Positions 32,051-44,270 of a stretch of DNA of 64,000 nt are shown piece after piece; the first letter of the stretch is position 1; each line of letters opens with the position of its first letter. This DNA comes from Denticeps clupeoides. Lineage: Eukaryota; Chordata; Actinopteri; Clupeiformes; Denticipitidae. Below the pieces are notes generated by a model that was not told the origin of the DNA, did not search any database, and saw only the letters and a list, made by a program, of their open reading frames with translations. The position numbers were made by a program, and so were the translations under genes. Location of the stretch: the NCBI RefSeq assembly GCF_900700375.1, contig NC_041711.1:23944061-24008060 (forward strand). Direction: 5' to 3'.

Positions 32051-32311
32051 ATGACGAAGATGTTCATACTGTAAAAATAATCCATAACAGTCTATGTAGA
32101 TCGCCTTAAAGCACATAATGATGGAAAGAATTTGGCTGAATTTTTAAAAGTTTTAAAAACCTTTCGCAACCTAAGAAGGAATTATACTGTTACATCAACA
32201 AGCCATCGGCACCCAAAATGTGCAGAATGATAGGTCAAAGGCAATATAAAGAGCGGCAGTAGATAACACCAGGAATTCAACCAAAACATTTAGCAATAAG
32301 AACTTTTAACA

Positions 32312-32384
32312 GGGCTCGTCCAGGGATTTGAACCCGGGACCTCTCGCACCCAAAGCGAGAATCATACCCCTAGACCAAGGAGCC
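32312..32384 (-). tRNA. tRNA-Pro(TGG), unit 17 P8, 73 nt
   Basis: One extra base at the junction of T stem and acceptor stem, plus the shared acceptor mismatch. Likely impaired. Confidence 0.55.
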
Positions 32385-32666
32385 AAGTATTAACAATGTA
32401 TTCACTTATAAGCTCTAGACATACTGAAAAAAAAAAAAAAAGACAAAGGTGCATTCTATAAACTGACTATAACGTGCACTTTACCAAAGTCTGTAAATCT
32501 TAAATAACGATAGATTCAATCTTTGAAGATGACATCAGATCATTGATGAAGTAGTCTTTGTCACTTTAACACATGTAGATTTAGGCATAGACTGGCAAAA
32601 TCCACAAAGCGGCTCTGACTGCGCAAGACATTTTTCTGTTTACATTATTGGAGTAAAAACAGAGCA

Positions 32667-32777
32667 TGTCAGAAGTGGGATTTGAACCCACGCCTCCATA
32701 TGGAGACCAGAAAGCCCAAGTACTAGGAAGGAATTTCACCTTGAGTCTGGCGCCTTAGACCGCTCGGCCATTCTGAC
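32667..32777 (-). tRNA. tRNA-Leu-CAA: tRNA-Leu(CAA) with intron, unit 17
   Basis: Unchanged from unit 2 L by eye. Confidence 0.95.
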
Positions 32778-33335
32778 TACCTTAGAACTTCACCCGTGCA
32801 TTGCTTCAATAGTAAAATCTAAACCAATTGCATGAACTTTTTGTTCTGAATAACTTGTTTAGCCAATATTGTCAAATGACTGTGTACTCTGAAGGGTGCG
32901 ATTAGGCCTGTATAAAATTTGAATCCAGGATCTATTGTACCCAAAGCGAGAGTCATAGCTCCAGACCAACAAGGCATTGACAGTCAAAATCTCAAGACAA
33001 AAGGGTCCAGACAAGTGATCAGTAAGTGATAGTAAGAATTAAACAACAACAAAAAAAGCTCGTTCAGGATATGAACGGGGATCTGTAACAGCCTAAGCTA
33101 GAACCAAAACCCTAGACTGATGAGCCTGCAAGCAACAGTCACACTGTAAAATTAATCCAAGCTGTTCATTGTAGATCACTGTAAAGCACAAAACAATGAT
33201 TAGACTTTGGCAGATCCATTTATAGCACTTGAAAATGGGAGGCACCCCTCTGAAGATTCAACTTTATATTCAAAAAGACCTTTTTTCACAAAATCAAATC
33301 AAATCAGAAGTTAACAGGAGGTGAGAGCCGTCATT

Positions 33336-33407
33336 GGGCTTGTCCTGGATTTGAACCGGGGACCTCTCGCACCCGAAGCAAGAATCATACCTCTAGACCA
33401 ACAAGCC
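33336..33407 (-). tRNA. tRNA-Pro-CGG: tRNA-Pro(CGG), unit 18 P3
   Basis: T stem CCCGG/CCAGG with one mispair; acceptor intact. Confidence 0.75.
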
Positions 33408-33852
33408 AACAGTACCAAATGCATGCACACAAATAGGTCAATGTAAAAAAAGAAAACAATGTAAAGCGTGACTGTAAAAAAATCCCAGAAATTCAATAAA
33501 AAACATCAACTCAACAAAAACTATTAAATGGTCTTGACCAAGTTGTGAACCTGGGACCTCTTGCAACCATAGCGCTAGACCAATAATCTAAGTGCTACAT
33601 CCTTTTTGAAGTAGGAGTAGTAGATAAACGCACCCATAACGACGTCAGAACTGAAAACGTATGACTTAGTCGTGTCCATTATTTTGACAATAAAAGGCAG
33701 GACCTGTTGCACCCAAAGCGAGAACCATAGCCCCACACCAACAAGGCATTAACAAACAAAATCTTAAGACAACACGGTTCAAACAAATGATTCGAGTTGC
33801 ACTAGAAAGTATTAGTGGTAAAAGGTATTCAACACTGTTAGAACTTTTAACA

Positions 33853-33924
33853 GGGCTCGTCCGGGATTTGAACCCGGGACCTCTCGCACCCAAAGCGAGA
33901 ATCATACCCCTAGACCAACGAGCC
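33853..33924 (-). tRNA. tRNA-Pro-TGG: tRNA-Pro(TGG), unit 18 P6
   Basis: Canonical P6 body with TGG anticodon. Confidence 0.95.
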
Positions 33925-34184
33925 ATGACGAAGATGTTCATACTGTAAAAATAATCCATAACGGTCTATGTAGATCGCCTTAAAGCACATAATGATGGAA
34001 AGAATTTGGCTGAATTTTTAAAAGTTTTAAAAACCTTTCGCAACCTAAGAAGGAATTATACTGTTACATCAACAAGCCATCGGCACCCAAAATGTGCAGA
34101 ATGATAGGTCAAAGGCAATATAAAGAGCGGCAGTAGATAACACCAGGAATTCAACCAAACATTTAGCAATAAGAACTTTTAACA

Positions 34185-34256
34185 GGGCTCGTCCGGGATT
34201 TGAACCCGGGACCTCTCGCACCCAAAGCGAGAATCATACCCCTAGACCAAAAAGCC
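34185..34256 (-). tRNA. tRNA-Pro(TGG), unit 18 P8, altered acceptor
   Basis: GGCTTTT acceptor as in unit 14; anticodon and T arms intact. Confidence 0.65.
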
Positions 34257-34539
34257 AAGTATTAACAATTTATTCACTTATAAGCTCTAGACATACTGAA
34301 AAAAAAAAAAAAAAGACAAAGGTGCATTCTATAAACTGACTATAACGTGCACTTTACCAAAGTCTGTAAATCTTAGATAACGATAGATTCAATTTTTGAA
34401 GATGACATCAGATCATTGATGAAGTAGTCTTTGTCACTTTAACACATGTAGATTTAGGCATAGACTGGCAAAATCCACAAAGCGGCTCTGACTGCTCAAG
34501 ACATTTTTCTGTTTACATTATTGGAGTAAAAACAGAGCA

Positions 34540-34650
34540 TGTCAGAAGTGGGATTTGAACCCACGCCTCCATATGGAGACCAGAAAGCCCAAGTACTAGG
34601 AAGGAATTTCACCTTGAGTCTGGCGCCTTAGACCGCTCGGCCATTCTGAC
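34540..34650 (-). tRNA. tRNA-Leu-CAA: tRNA-Leu(CAA) with intron, unit 18
   Basis: Unchanged from unit 2 L by eye. Confidence 0.95.
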
Positions 34651-35614
34651 TACCTTAGAACTTCACCCGTGCATTGCTTCAATAGTAAAATCTAAACCAA
34701 TTGCATGAACTTTTTGTTCTGAATAACTTGTTTAGCCAATATTGTCAAATGACTGTGTACTCTGAAGGGTGCGATTAGGCCTGTATAAAATTTGAATCCA
34801 GGATCTATTGTACCCAAAGCGAGAGTCATAGCTCCAGACCAACAAGGCATTGACAGTCAAAATCTCAAGACAAAAGGGTCCAGACAAGTGATCAGTAAGT
34901 GATAGTAAGAATTAAACAACAACAAAAAAAGCTCGGTCAGGATATGAACCGGGATCTGTAACAGCCTAAGCTAGAACCAAAACCCTAGACTGATGAGCCT
35001 GCAAGCAACAGTCACACTGTAAAATTAATCCAAGCTGTTCATTGTAGATCACTGTAAAGCACAAAACAATGATTAGACTTTGGCAGATCCATTTATAGCA
35101 CTTGAAAATGGGAGGCACCCCTCTGAAGACTCAACTTTATATTCAAAATGACCTTTTTTCACAAAATCAAATCAGAAGTTAACAGGAGGTGAGAGCCGTC
35201 ATTGGGCTTGTCCTGGATTTGAACCGGGGACCTCTCGCACCCGAAGCAAGAATCATACCTCTAGACCAACAAGCCAACAGTACCAGACGCATGCACACAA
35301 TTAGGTCAATGTAAAAAAAGAAAACAGTGTAAAGCGTGACTGTAAAAAAACCCAGAAATTCAATAAAAAACATCAACTCAACCAAAACTATTAAATGGTC
35401 TTGACCAAGTTGTGAACCTGGGACGTCTTGCAACCATAGCGCTAGACCAATAATCTAAGTGCTACATCCTTTTTGAAGTAGGAGTAGTAGATAAACGCAC
35501 CCATAACAACGTCGGAACTGAAAACGTATGACTTAGTCGTGTCCATTATTTTGACAATAAAAGGCAGGACCTGTTGCACCCAAAGCGAGAACCATAGCCC
35601 CACACCAACAAGGC
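34651..35614 (-). repeat. Array unit 19 (964 bp, short)
   Basis: P1 34777-34848, P2 34929-34999, P3, P4 35397-35456, P5 35543-35614; ends in the same P5/P1 junction as unit 16. Confidence 0.92.
35204..35275 (-). tRNA. tRNA-Pro-CGG: tRNA-Pro(CGG), unit 19 P3
   Basis: As unit 15 P3. Confidence 0.75.
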
Positions 35615-35969
35615 ATTGACAGTCAAAATCTCAAGACAAAAGGGTCCAGACAAGTGATTAGTAAGTGATAGTAAGAATTAAACAACAACAAAAAAAGCTC
35701 GGTCAGGATATGAACCGGGATCTGTAACAGCCTAAGCTAGAACCAAAACCCTAGACTGATGAGCCTGCAAGCAAAAGTCACACTGTAAAATTAATCCAAG
35801 CTGTTCATTGTAGATCACTGTAAAGCACAAAACAATGACTAGACTTTGGCAGATGCATTTATAGCACTTGAAAATGGGAGGCACCCCTCTGAAGATTCAA
35901 CTTTATATTCAAAATGACCTTTTTTCACAAAATCAAATCAGAAGTTAACAGGAGGTGAGAGCCGTCATT

Positions 35970-36041
35970 GGGCTTGTCCTGGATTTGAACCGGGGACCTC
36001 TCGCACCCGAAGCAAGAATAATACCTCTAGACCAACAAGCC
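35970..36041 (-). tRNA. tRNA-Pro-CGG: tRNA-Pro(CGG), unit 20 P3
   Basis: As unit 15 P3 with one more change at the D-stem end (TATTATTC). Confidence 0.68.
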
Positions 36042-36485
36042 AACAGTACCAGACGCATGCACACAATTAGGTCAATGTAAAAAAAGAAAACAGTGTAAAG
36101 CGTGACTGTAAAAAAACCCAGAAATTCAATAAAAAACATCAACTCAACCAAAACTATTAAATGGTCTTGACCAAGTTGTGAACCTGGGACGTCTTGCAAC
36201 CATAGCGCTAGACCAATAATCTAAGTGCTACATCCTTTTTGAAGTAGGAGTAGTAGATAAACGCACCCATAACAACGTCGGAACTGAAAACGTATGACTT
36301 AGTCGTGTCCATTATTTTGACAATAAAAGGCAGGACCTGTTGCACCCAAAGCGAGAACCATAGCCCCACACCAACAAGGCATTAACAAACAAAATCTTAA
36401 GACAACACGGTTCAAACAAATGATTCGAGTTGCACTAGAAAGTATTAGTGGTAAAAGGTATTCAACACTGTTAGAACTTTTAACA

Positions 36486-36557
36486 GGGCTCGTCCGGTAT
36501 TTGAACCCTGGACCTCTCGCACCCTAAGCGAGAATCATACCCCTAGACCAACGAGCC
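36486..36557 (-). tRNA. tRNA-Pro(AGG), unit 20 P6, weakened
   Basis: AGG anticodon with two T-stem mispairs (CAGGG against ACCGG). The same form recurs in unit 23. Confidence 0.62.
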
Positions 36558-36818
36558 ATGACGAAGATGTTCATACTGTAAAAATAATCCATAACAGTCT
36601 ATGTAGATCGCCTTAAAGCACATAATGATGGAAAGAATTTGGCTGAATTTTTAAAAGTTTTAAAAACCTTTCGCAACCTAAGAAGGAATTATACTGTTAC
36701 ATCAACAAGCCATCGGCACCCAAAATGTGCAGAATGATAGGTCAAAGGCAATATAAAGAGCGGCAGTAGATAACACCAGGAATTCAACCAAAACATTTAG
36801 CAATAAGAACTTTTAACA

Positions 36819-36890
36819 GGGCTCGTCCAGGATTTGAACCGGGGACCTCTCGCACCCAAAGCGAGAATCATACCCCTAGACCAAGGAGCC
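36819..36890 (-). tRNA. tRNA-Pro(TGG), unit 20 P8
   Basis: T stem CCCGG/CCTGG has one mispair on top of the acceptor mismatch. Confidence 0.65.
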
Positions 36891-37171
36891 AAGTATTAAC
36901 AATGTATTCACTTATAAGCTCTAGACATACTGAAAAAAAAAAAAAAGACAAAGGTGCATTCTATAAACTGACTATAACGTGCACTTTACCAAAGTCTGTA
37001 AATCTTAGATAACGATAGATTCAATCTTTGAAGATGACATCAGATCATTGATGAAGTAGTCTTTGTCACTTTAACACATGTAGATTTAGGCATAGACTGG
37101 CAAAATCCACTAAGCGGCTCTGACTGCTCAAGACATTTTTCTGTTTACATTATTGGAGTAAAAACAGAGCA

Positions 37172-37282
37172 TGTCAGAAGTGGGATTTGAACCCACGCCT
37201 CCATATGGAGACCAGAAAGCCCAAGTACTAGGAAGGAATTTCACCTTGAGTCTGGCGCCTTAGACCACTCGGCCATTCTGAC
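37172..37282 (-). tRNA. tRNA-Leu-CAA: tRNA-Leu(CAA) with intron, unit 20
   Basis: One D-arm base differs (GAGTGG in place of GAGCGG), matching the common vertebrate form. Confidence 0.93.
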
Positions 37283-37836
37283 TACCTTAGAACTTCACCC
37301 GTGCATTGCTTCAATAGTAAAATCTAAACCAATTGCATGAACTTTTTGTTCTGAATAACTTGTTTAGCCAATTATTGTCAAATGACTGTGTACTCTGAAG
37401 GGTGCGATTAGGCCTGTATAAAATTTGAATCCAGGATCTATTGTACCCAAAGCGAGAGTCATAGCTCCAGACCAACAAGGCATTGACAGTCAAAATCTCA
37501 AGACAAAAGGGTCCAGACAAGTGATCAGTAAGTGATAGTAAGAATTAAACAACAACAAAAAAAGCTCGGTCAGGATATGAACCGGGATCTGTAACAGCCT
37601 AAGCTAGAACCAAAACCCTAGACTGATGAGCCTGCAAGCAACAGTCACACTGTAAAATTAATCCAAGCTGTTCATTGTAGATCACTGTAAAGCACAAAAC
37701 AATGATTAGACTTTGGCAGATCCATTTATAGCACTTGAAAATGGGAGGCACCCCTCTGAAGATTCAACTTTATATTCAAAATGACCTTTTTTCACAAAAT
37801 CAAATCAGAAGTTAACAGGAGGTGAGAGCCGTCATT

Positions 37837-37908
37837 GGGCTTGTCCTGGATTTGAACCGGGGACCTCTCGCACCCGAAGCAAGAATCATACCTCTAGACC
37901 AACAAGCC
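37837..37908 (-). tRNA. tRNA-Pro-CGG: tRNA-Pro(CGG), unit 21 P3
   Basis: As unit 15 P3. Confidence 0.75.
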
Positions 37909-38354
37909 AACAGTACCAAATGCATGCACACAAATAGGTCAATGTAAAAAAAGAAAACAATGTAAAGCGTGACTGTAAAAAAATCCCAGAAATTCAATAA
38001 AAAACATCAACTCAACAAAAACTATTAAATGGTCTTGACCAAGTTGTGAACCTGGGACCGTCTTGCAACCATAGCGCTAGACCAATAATCTAAGTGCTAC
38101 ATCCTTTTTGAAGTAGGAGTAGTAGATAAACGCACCCATAACGACGTCAGAACTGAAAACGTATGACTTAGTCGTGTCCATTATTTTGACAATAAAAGGC
38201 AGGACCTGTTGCACCCAAAGCGAGAACCATAGCCCCACACCAACAAGGCATTAACAAACAAAATCTTAAGACAACACGGTTCAAACAAATGATTCGAGTT
38301 GCACTAGAAAGTATTAGTGGTAAAAGGTATTCAACACTGTTAGAACTTTTAACA

Positions 38355-38426
38355 GGGCTCGTCCGGGATTTGAACCCGGGACCTCTCGCACCCTAAGCGA
38401 GAATCATACCCCTAGACCAACGAGCC
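38355..38426 (-). tRNA. tRNA-Pro-AGG: tRNA-Pro(AGG), unit 21 P6
   Basis: Canonical P6. Confidence 0.95.
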
Positions 38427-38686
38427 ATGACGAAGATGTTCATACTGTAAAAATAATCCATAACGGTCTATGTAGATCGCCTTAAAGCACATAATGATGG
38501 AAAGAATTTGGCTGAATTTTTAAAAGTTTTAAAAACCTTTCGCAACCTAAGAAGGAATTATACTGTTACATCAACAAGCCATCGGCACCCAAAATGTGCA
38601 GAATGATAGGTCAAAGGCAATATAAAGAGCGGCAGTAGATAACACCAGGAATTCAACCAAACATTTAGCAATAAGAACTTTTAACA

Positions 38687-38758
38687 GGGCTCGTCCGGGA
38701 TTTGAACCCGGGACCTCTCGCACCCAAAGCGAGAATCATACCCCTAGACCAAAAAGCC
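38687..38758 (-). tRNA. tRNA-Pro(TGG), unit 21 P8, altered acceptor
   Basis: GGCTTTT acceptor as in units 14 and 18. Confidence 0.65.
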
Positions 38759-39040
38759 AAGTATTAACAATTTATTCACTTATAAGCTCTAGACATACTG
38801 AAAAAAAAAAAAAAAGACAAAGGTGCATTCTATAAACTGACTATAACGTGCACTTTACCAAAGTCTGTAAATCTTAGATAACGATAGATTCAATTTTTGA
38901 AGATGACATCAGATCATTGATGAAGTAGTCTTTGTCACTTTAACACATGTAGATTTAGGCATAGACTGGCAAAATCCACAAAGCGGCTCTGACTGCTCAA
39001 GACATTTTTCTGTTTACATTATTGGAGTAAAAACAGAGCA

Positions 39041-39151
39041 TGTCAGAAGTGGGATTTGAACCCACGCCTCCATATGGAGACCAGAAAGCCCAAGTACTAG
39101 GAAGGAATTTCACCTTGAGTCTGGCGCCTTAGACCGCTCGGCCATTCTGAC
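39041..39151 (-). tRNA. tRNA-Leu-CAA: tRNA-Leu(CAA) with intron, unit 21
   Basis: Unchanged from unit 2 L by eye. Confidence 0.95.
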
Positions 39152-40116
39152 TACCTTAGAACTTCACCCGTGCATTGCTTCAATAGTAAAATCTAAACCA
39201 ATTGCATGAACTTTTTGTTCTGAATAACTTGTTTAGCCAATTATTGTCAAATGACTGTGTACTCTGAAGGGTGCGATTAGGCCTGTATAAAATTTGAATC
39301 CAGGATCTATTGTACCCAAAGCGAGAGTCATAGCTCCAGACCAACAAGGCATTGACAGTCAAAATCTCAAGACAAAAGGGTCCAGACAAGTGATCAGTAA
39401 GTGATAGTAAGAATTAAACAACAACAAAAAAATCTCGGTCAGGATATGAACCGGGATCTGTAACAGCCTAAGCTAGAACCAAAACCCTAGACTGATGAGC
39501 CTGCAAGCAACAGTCACACTGTAAAATTAATCCAAGCTGTTCATTGTAGATCACTGTAAAGCACAAAACAATGATTAGACTTTGGCAGATCCATTTATAG
39601 CACTTGAAAATGGGAGGCACCCCTCTGAAGATTCAACTTTATATTCAAAATGACCTTTTTTCACAAAATCAAATCAGAAGTTAACAGGAGGTGAGAGCCG
39701 TCATTGGGCTTGTCCTGGATTTGAACCGGGGACCTCTCGCACCCGAAGCAAGAATCATACCTCTAGACCAACAAGCCAACAGTACCAGACGCATGCACAC
39801 AATTAGGTCAATGTAAAAAAAGAAAACAGTGTAAAGCGTGACTGTAAAAAAACCCAGAAATTCAATAAAAAACATCAACTCAACCAAAACTATTAAATGG
39901 TCTTGACCAAGTTGTGAACCTGGGACGTCTTGCAACCATAGCGCTAGACCAATAATCTAAGTGCTACATCCTTTTTGAAGTAGGAGTAGTAGATAAACGC
40001 ACCCATAACAACGTCGGAACTGAAAACGTATGACTTAGTCGTGTCCATTATTTTGACAATAAAAGGCAGGACCTGTTGCACCCAAAGCGAGAACCATAGC
40101 CCCACACCAACAAGGC
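39152..40116 (-). repeat. Array unit 22 (965 bp, short)
   Basis: P1 39279-39350, P2 39431-39501, P3, P4 39899-39958, P5 40045-40116; third occurrence of the clean P5/P1 junction. Confidence 0.92.
39706..39777 (-). tRNA. tRNA-Pro-CGG: tRNA-Pro(CGG), unit 22 P3
   Basis: As unit 15 P3. Confidence 0.75.
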
Positions 40117-40471
40117 ATTGACAGTCAAAATCTCAAGACAAAAGGGTCCAGACAAGTGATCAGTAAGTGATAGTAAGAATTAAACAACAACAAAAAAAGC
40201 TCGGTCAGGATATGAACCGGGATCTGTAACAGCCTAAGCTAGAACCAAAACCCTAGACTGATGAGCCTGCAAGCAAAAGTCACACTGTAAAATTAATCCA
40301 AGCTGTTCATTGTAGATCACTGTAAAGCACAAAACAATGATTAGACTTTGGCAGATCCATTTATAGCACTTGAAAATGGGAGGCACCCCTCTGAAGATTC
40401 AACTTTATATTCAAAATGACCTTTTTTCACAAAATCAAATCAGAAGTTAACAGGAGGTGAGAGCCGTCATT

Positions 40472-40543
40472 GGGCTTGTCCTGGATTTGAACCGGGGACC
40501 TCTCGCACCCGAAGCAAGAATCATACCTCTAGACCAACAAGCC
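40472..40543 (-). tRNA. tRNA-Pro-CGG: tRNA-Pro(CGG), unit 23 P3
   Basis: As unit 15 P3. Confidence 0.75.
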
Positions 40544-40987
40544 AACAGTACCAGACGCATGCACACAATTAGGTCAATGTAAAAAAAGAAAACAGTGTAA
40601 AGCGTGACTGTAAAAAAACCCAGAAATTCAATAAAAAACATCAACTCAACCAAAACTATTAAATGGTCTTGACCAAGTTGTGAACCTGGGACGTCTTGCA
40701 ACCATAGCGCTAGACCAATAATCTAAGTGCTACATCCTTTTTGAAGTAGGAGTAGTAGATAAACGCACCCATAACAACGTCGGAACTGAAAACGTATGAC
40801 TTAGTCGTGTCCATTATTTTGACAATAAAAGGCAGGACCTGTTGCACCCAAAGCGAGAACCATAGCCCCACACCAACAAGGCATTAACAAACAAAATCTT
40901 AAGACAACACGGTTCAAACAAATGATTCGAGTTGCACTAGAAAGTATTAGTGGTAAAAGGTATTCAACACTGTTAGAACTTTTAACA

Positions 40988-41059
40988 GGGCTCGTCCGGT
41001 ATTTGAACCCTGGACCTCTCGCACCCTAAGCGAGAATCATACCCCTAGACCAACGAGCC
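40988..41059 (-). tRNA. tRNA-Pro(AGG), unit 23 P6, weakened
   Basis: Same two T-stem mispairs as unit 20 P6. Confidence 0.62.
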
Positions 41060-41320
41060 ATGACGAAGATGTTCATACTGTAAAAATAATCCATAACAGT
41101 CTATGTAGATCGCCTTAAAGCACATAATGATGGAAAGAATTTGGCTGAATTATTAAAAGTTTTAAAAACCTTTCGCAACCTAAGAAGGAATTATACTGTT
41201 ACATCAACAAGCCATCGGCACCCAAAATGTGCAGAATGATAGGTCAAAGGCAATATAAAGAGCGGCAGTAGATAACACCAGGAATTCAACCAAAACATTT
41301 AGCAATAAGAACTTTTAACA

Positions 41321-41392
41321 GGGCTCGTCCAGGATTTGAACCCGGGACCTCTCGCACCCAAAGCGAGAATCATACCCCTAGACCAAGGAGCC
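41321..41392 (-). tRNA. tRNA-Pro-TGG: tRNA-Pro(TGG), unit 23 P8
   Basis: One T-stem mispair as in unit 3, plus the acceptor mismatch. Confidence 0.68.
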
Positions 41393-41673
41393 AAGTATTA
41401 ACAATGTATTCACTTATAAGCTCTAGACATACTGAAAAAAAAAAAAAAGACAAAGGTGCATTCTATAAACTGACTATAACGTGCACTTTACCAAAGTCTG
41501 TAAATCTTAAATAACGATAGATTCAATCTTTGAAGATGACATCAGATCATTGATGAAGTAGTCTTTGTCACTTTAACACATGTAGATTTAGGCATAGACT
41601 GGCAAAATCCACAAAGCGGCTCTGACTGCGCAAGACATTTTTCTGTTTACATTATTGGAGTAAAAACAGAGCA

Positions 41674-41784
41674 TGTCAGAAGTGGGATTTGAACCCACGC
41701 CTCCATATGGAGACCAGAAAGCCCAAGTACTAGGAAGGAATTTCACCTTGAGTCTGGCGCCTTAGACCGCTCGGCCATTCTGAC
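41674..41784 (-). tRNA. tRNA-Leu-CAA: tRNA-Leu(CAA) with intron, unit 23
   Basis: Unchanged from unit 2 L by eye. Confidence 0.95.
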
Positions 41785-42338
41785 TACCTTAGAACTTCAC
41801 CCGTGCATTGCTTCAATAGTAAAATCTAAACCAATTGCATGAACTTTTTGTTCTGAATAACTTGTTTAGCCAAATATTGTCAAATGACTGTGTACTCTGA
41901 AGGGTGCGATTAGGCCTGTATAAAATTTGAATCCAGGATCTATTGTACCCAAAGCGAGAGTCATAGCTCCAGACCAACAAGGCATTGACAGTCAAAATCT
42001 CAAGACAAAAGGGTCCAGACAAGTGATCAGTAAGTGATAGTAAGAATTAAACAACAACAAAAAAAGCTCGGTCAGGATATGAACCGGGATCTGTAACAGC
42101 CTAAGCTAGAACCAAAACCCTAGACTGATGAGCCTGCAAGCAACAGTCACACTGTAAAATTAATCCAAGCTGTTCATTGTAGATCACTGTAAAGCACAAA
42201 ACAATGATTAGACTTTGGCAGATCCATTTATAGCACTTGAAAATGGGAGGCACCCCTCTGAAGATTCAACTTTATATTCAAAATGACCTTTTTTCACAAA
42301 ATCAAATCAGAAGTTAACAGGAGGTGAGAGCCGTCATT

Positions 42339-42410
42339 GGGCTTGTCCTGGATTTGAACCGGGGACCTCTCGCACCCGAAGCAAGAATCATACCTCTAGA
42401 CCAACAAGCC
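42339..42410 (-). tRNA. tRNA-Pro-CGG: tRNA-Pro(CGG), unit 24 P3
   Basis: As unit 15 P3. Confidence 0.75.
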
Positions 42411-42855
42411 AACAGTACCAAATGCATGCACACAAATAGGTCAATGTAAAAAAAGAAAACAGTGTAAAGCGTGACTGTAAAAAAATCCCAGAAATTCAAT
42501 AAAAAACATCAACTCAACCAAAACTATTAAATGGTCTTGACCAAGTTGTGAACCTGGGACGTCTTGCAACCATAGCGCTAGACCAATAATCTAAGTGCTA
42601 CATCCTTTTTGAAGTAGGAGTAGTAGATAAACGCACCCATAACAACGTCGGAACTGAAAACGTATGACTTAGTCGTGTCCATTATTTTGACAATAAAAGG
42701 CAGGACCTGTTGCACCCAAAGCGAGAACCATAGCCCCACACCAACAAGGCATTAACAAACAAAATCTTAAGACAACACGGTTCAAACAAATGATTCGAGT
42801 TGCACTAGAAAGTATTAGTGGTAAAAGGTATTCAACACTGTTAGAACTTTTAACA

Positions 42856-42927
42856 GGGCTCGTCCGGGATTTGAACCCGGGACCTCTCGCACCCAAAGCG
42901 AGAATCATACCCCTAGACCAACGAGCC
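42856..42927 (-). tRNA. tRNA-Pro-TGG: tRNA-Pro(TGG), unit 24 P6
   Basis: Canonical P6 body with TGG anticodon. Confidence 0.95.
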
Positions 42928-43187
42928 ATGACGAAGATGTTCATACTGTAAAAATAATCCATAACAGTCTATGTAGATCGCCTTAAAGCACATAATGATG
43001 GAAAGAATTTGGCTGAATTTTTAAAAGTTTTAAAAACCTTTCGCAACCTAAGAAGGAATTATACTGTTACATCAACAAGCCATCGGCACCCAAAATGTGC
43101 AGAATGATAGGTCAAAGGCAATATAAAGAGCGGCAGTAGATAACACCAGGAATTCAACCAAACATTTAGCAATAAGAACTTTTAACA

Positions 43188-43259
43188 GGGCTCGTCCGGG
43201 ATTTGAACCCGGGACCTCTCGCACCCAAAGCGAGAATCATACCCCTAGACCAAAGAGCC
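43188..43259 (-). tRNA. tRNA-Pro-TGG: tRNA-Pro(TGG), unit 24 P8
   Basis: 5' acceptor GGCTCTT, a T-C mismatch at pair 6 in place of the usual C-C. Confidence 0.75.
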
Positions 43260-43541
43260 AAGTATTAACAATTTATTCACTTATAAGCTCTAGACATACT
43301 GAAAAAAAAAAAAAAAGACAAAGGTGCATTCTATAAACTGACTATAACGTGCACTTTACCAAAGTCTGTAAATCTTAGATAACGATAGATTCAATTTTTG
43401 AAGATGACATCAGATCATTGATGAAGTAGTCTTTGTCACTTTAACACATGTAGATTTAGGCATAGACTGGCAAAATCCACAAAGCGGCTCTGACTGCTCA
43501 AGACATTTTTCTGTTTACATTATTGGAGTAAAAACAGAGCA

Positions 43542-43652
43542 TGTCAGAAGTGGGATTTGAACCCACGCCTCCATATGGAGACCAGAAAGCCCAAGTACTA
43601 GGAAGGAATTTCACCTTGAGTCTGGCGCCTTAGACCGCTCGGCCATTCTGAC
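43542..43652 (-). tRNA. tRNA-Leu-CAA: tRNA-Leu(CAA) with intron, unit 24
   Basis: Unchanged from unit 2 L by eye. Confidence 0.95.
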
Positions 43653-44198
43653 TACCTTAGAACTGCACCCGTGCAATAGTAAAATCTAAACCAATTGCAT
43701 GAACTTTTTGTTCTGAATAACTTGTTTAGCCAAATATTGTCAAATGACTGTGTACTCTGAAGGGTGCGATTAGGCCTGTATAAAATTTGAATCCAGGATC
43801 TATTGTACCCAAAGCGAGAGTCATAGCTCCAGACCAACAAGGCATTGACAGTCAAAATCTCAAGACAAAAGGGTCCAGACAAGTGATCAGTAAGTGATAG
43901 TAAGAATTAAACAACAACAAAAAAAGCTCGGTCAGGATATGAACCGGGATCTGTAACAGCCTAAGCTAGAACCAAAACCCTAGACTGATGAGCCTGCAAG
44001 CAACAGTCACACTGTAAAATTAATCCAAGCTGTTCATTGTAGATCACTGTAAAGCACAAAACAATGATTAGACTTTGGCAGATCCATTTATAGCACTTGA
44101 AAATGGGAGGCACCCCTCTGAAGATTCAACTTTATATTCAAAATGACCTTTTTTCACAAAATCAAATCAGAAGTTAACAGGAGGTGAGAGCCGTCATT

Positions 44199-44270
44199 GG
44201 GCTTGTCCTGGATTTGAACCGGGGACCTCTCGCACCCGAAGCAAGAATCATACCTCTAGACCAACAAGCC
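44199..44270 (-). tRNA. tRNA-Pro-CGG: tRNA-Pro(CGG), unit 25 P3
   Basis: As unit 15 P3. Confidence 0.75.

Larger units (their letters stand above)
31108..32777 (-). repeat. Array unit 17 (1,670 bp; lacks P1)
   Basis: Starts at the P5/P1 junction, so P1's body is absent. Relics: P2 31188-31258, P4 31656-31715, P5 31802-31873, P7 32133-32204. Confidence 0.92.
32778..34650 (-). repeat. Array unit 18 (1,873 bp)
   Basis: Relics: P1 32904-32975, P2 33056-33126, P4 33530-33589, P5 33676-33747, P7 34007-34078. A 5-bp AATCA duplication lies just downstream of P3 at about 33,295-33,304. Confidence 0.93.
35615..37282 (-). repeat. Array unit 20 (1,668 bp; lacks P1)
   Basis: Relics: P2 35695-35765, P4 36163-36222, P5 36309-36380, P7 36640-36711. 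Confidence 0.92.
37283..39151 (-). repeat. Array unit 21 (1,869 bp)
   Basis: Relics: P1 37410-37481, P2 37562-37632, P4 38031-38091, P5 38178-38249, P7 38509-38580. Confidence 0.93.
40117..41784 (-). repeat. Array unit 23 (1,668 bp; lacks P1)
   Basis: Relics: P2 40197-40267, P4 40665-40724, P5 40811-40882, P7 41142-41213. Confidence 0.92.
41785..43652 (-). repeat. Array unit 24 (1,868 bp)
   Basis: Relics: P1 41912-41983, P2 42064-42134, P4 42533-42592, P5 42679-42750, P7 43010-43081. Confidence 0.93.
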
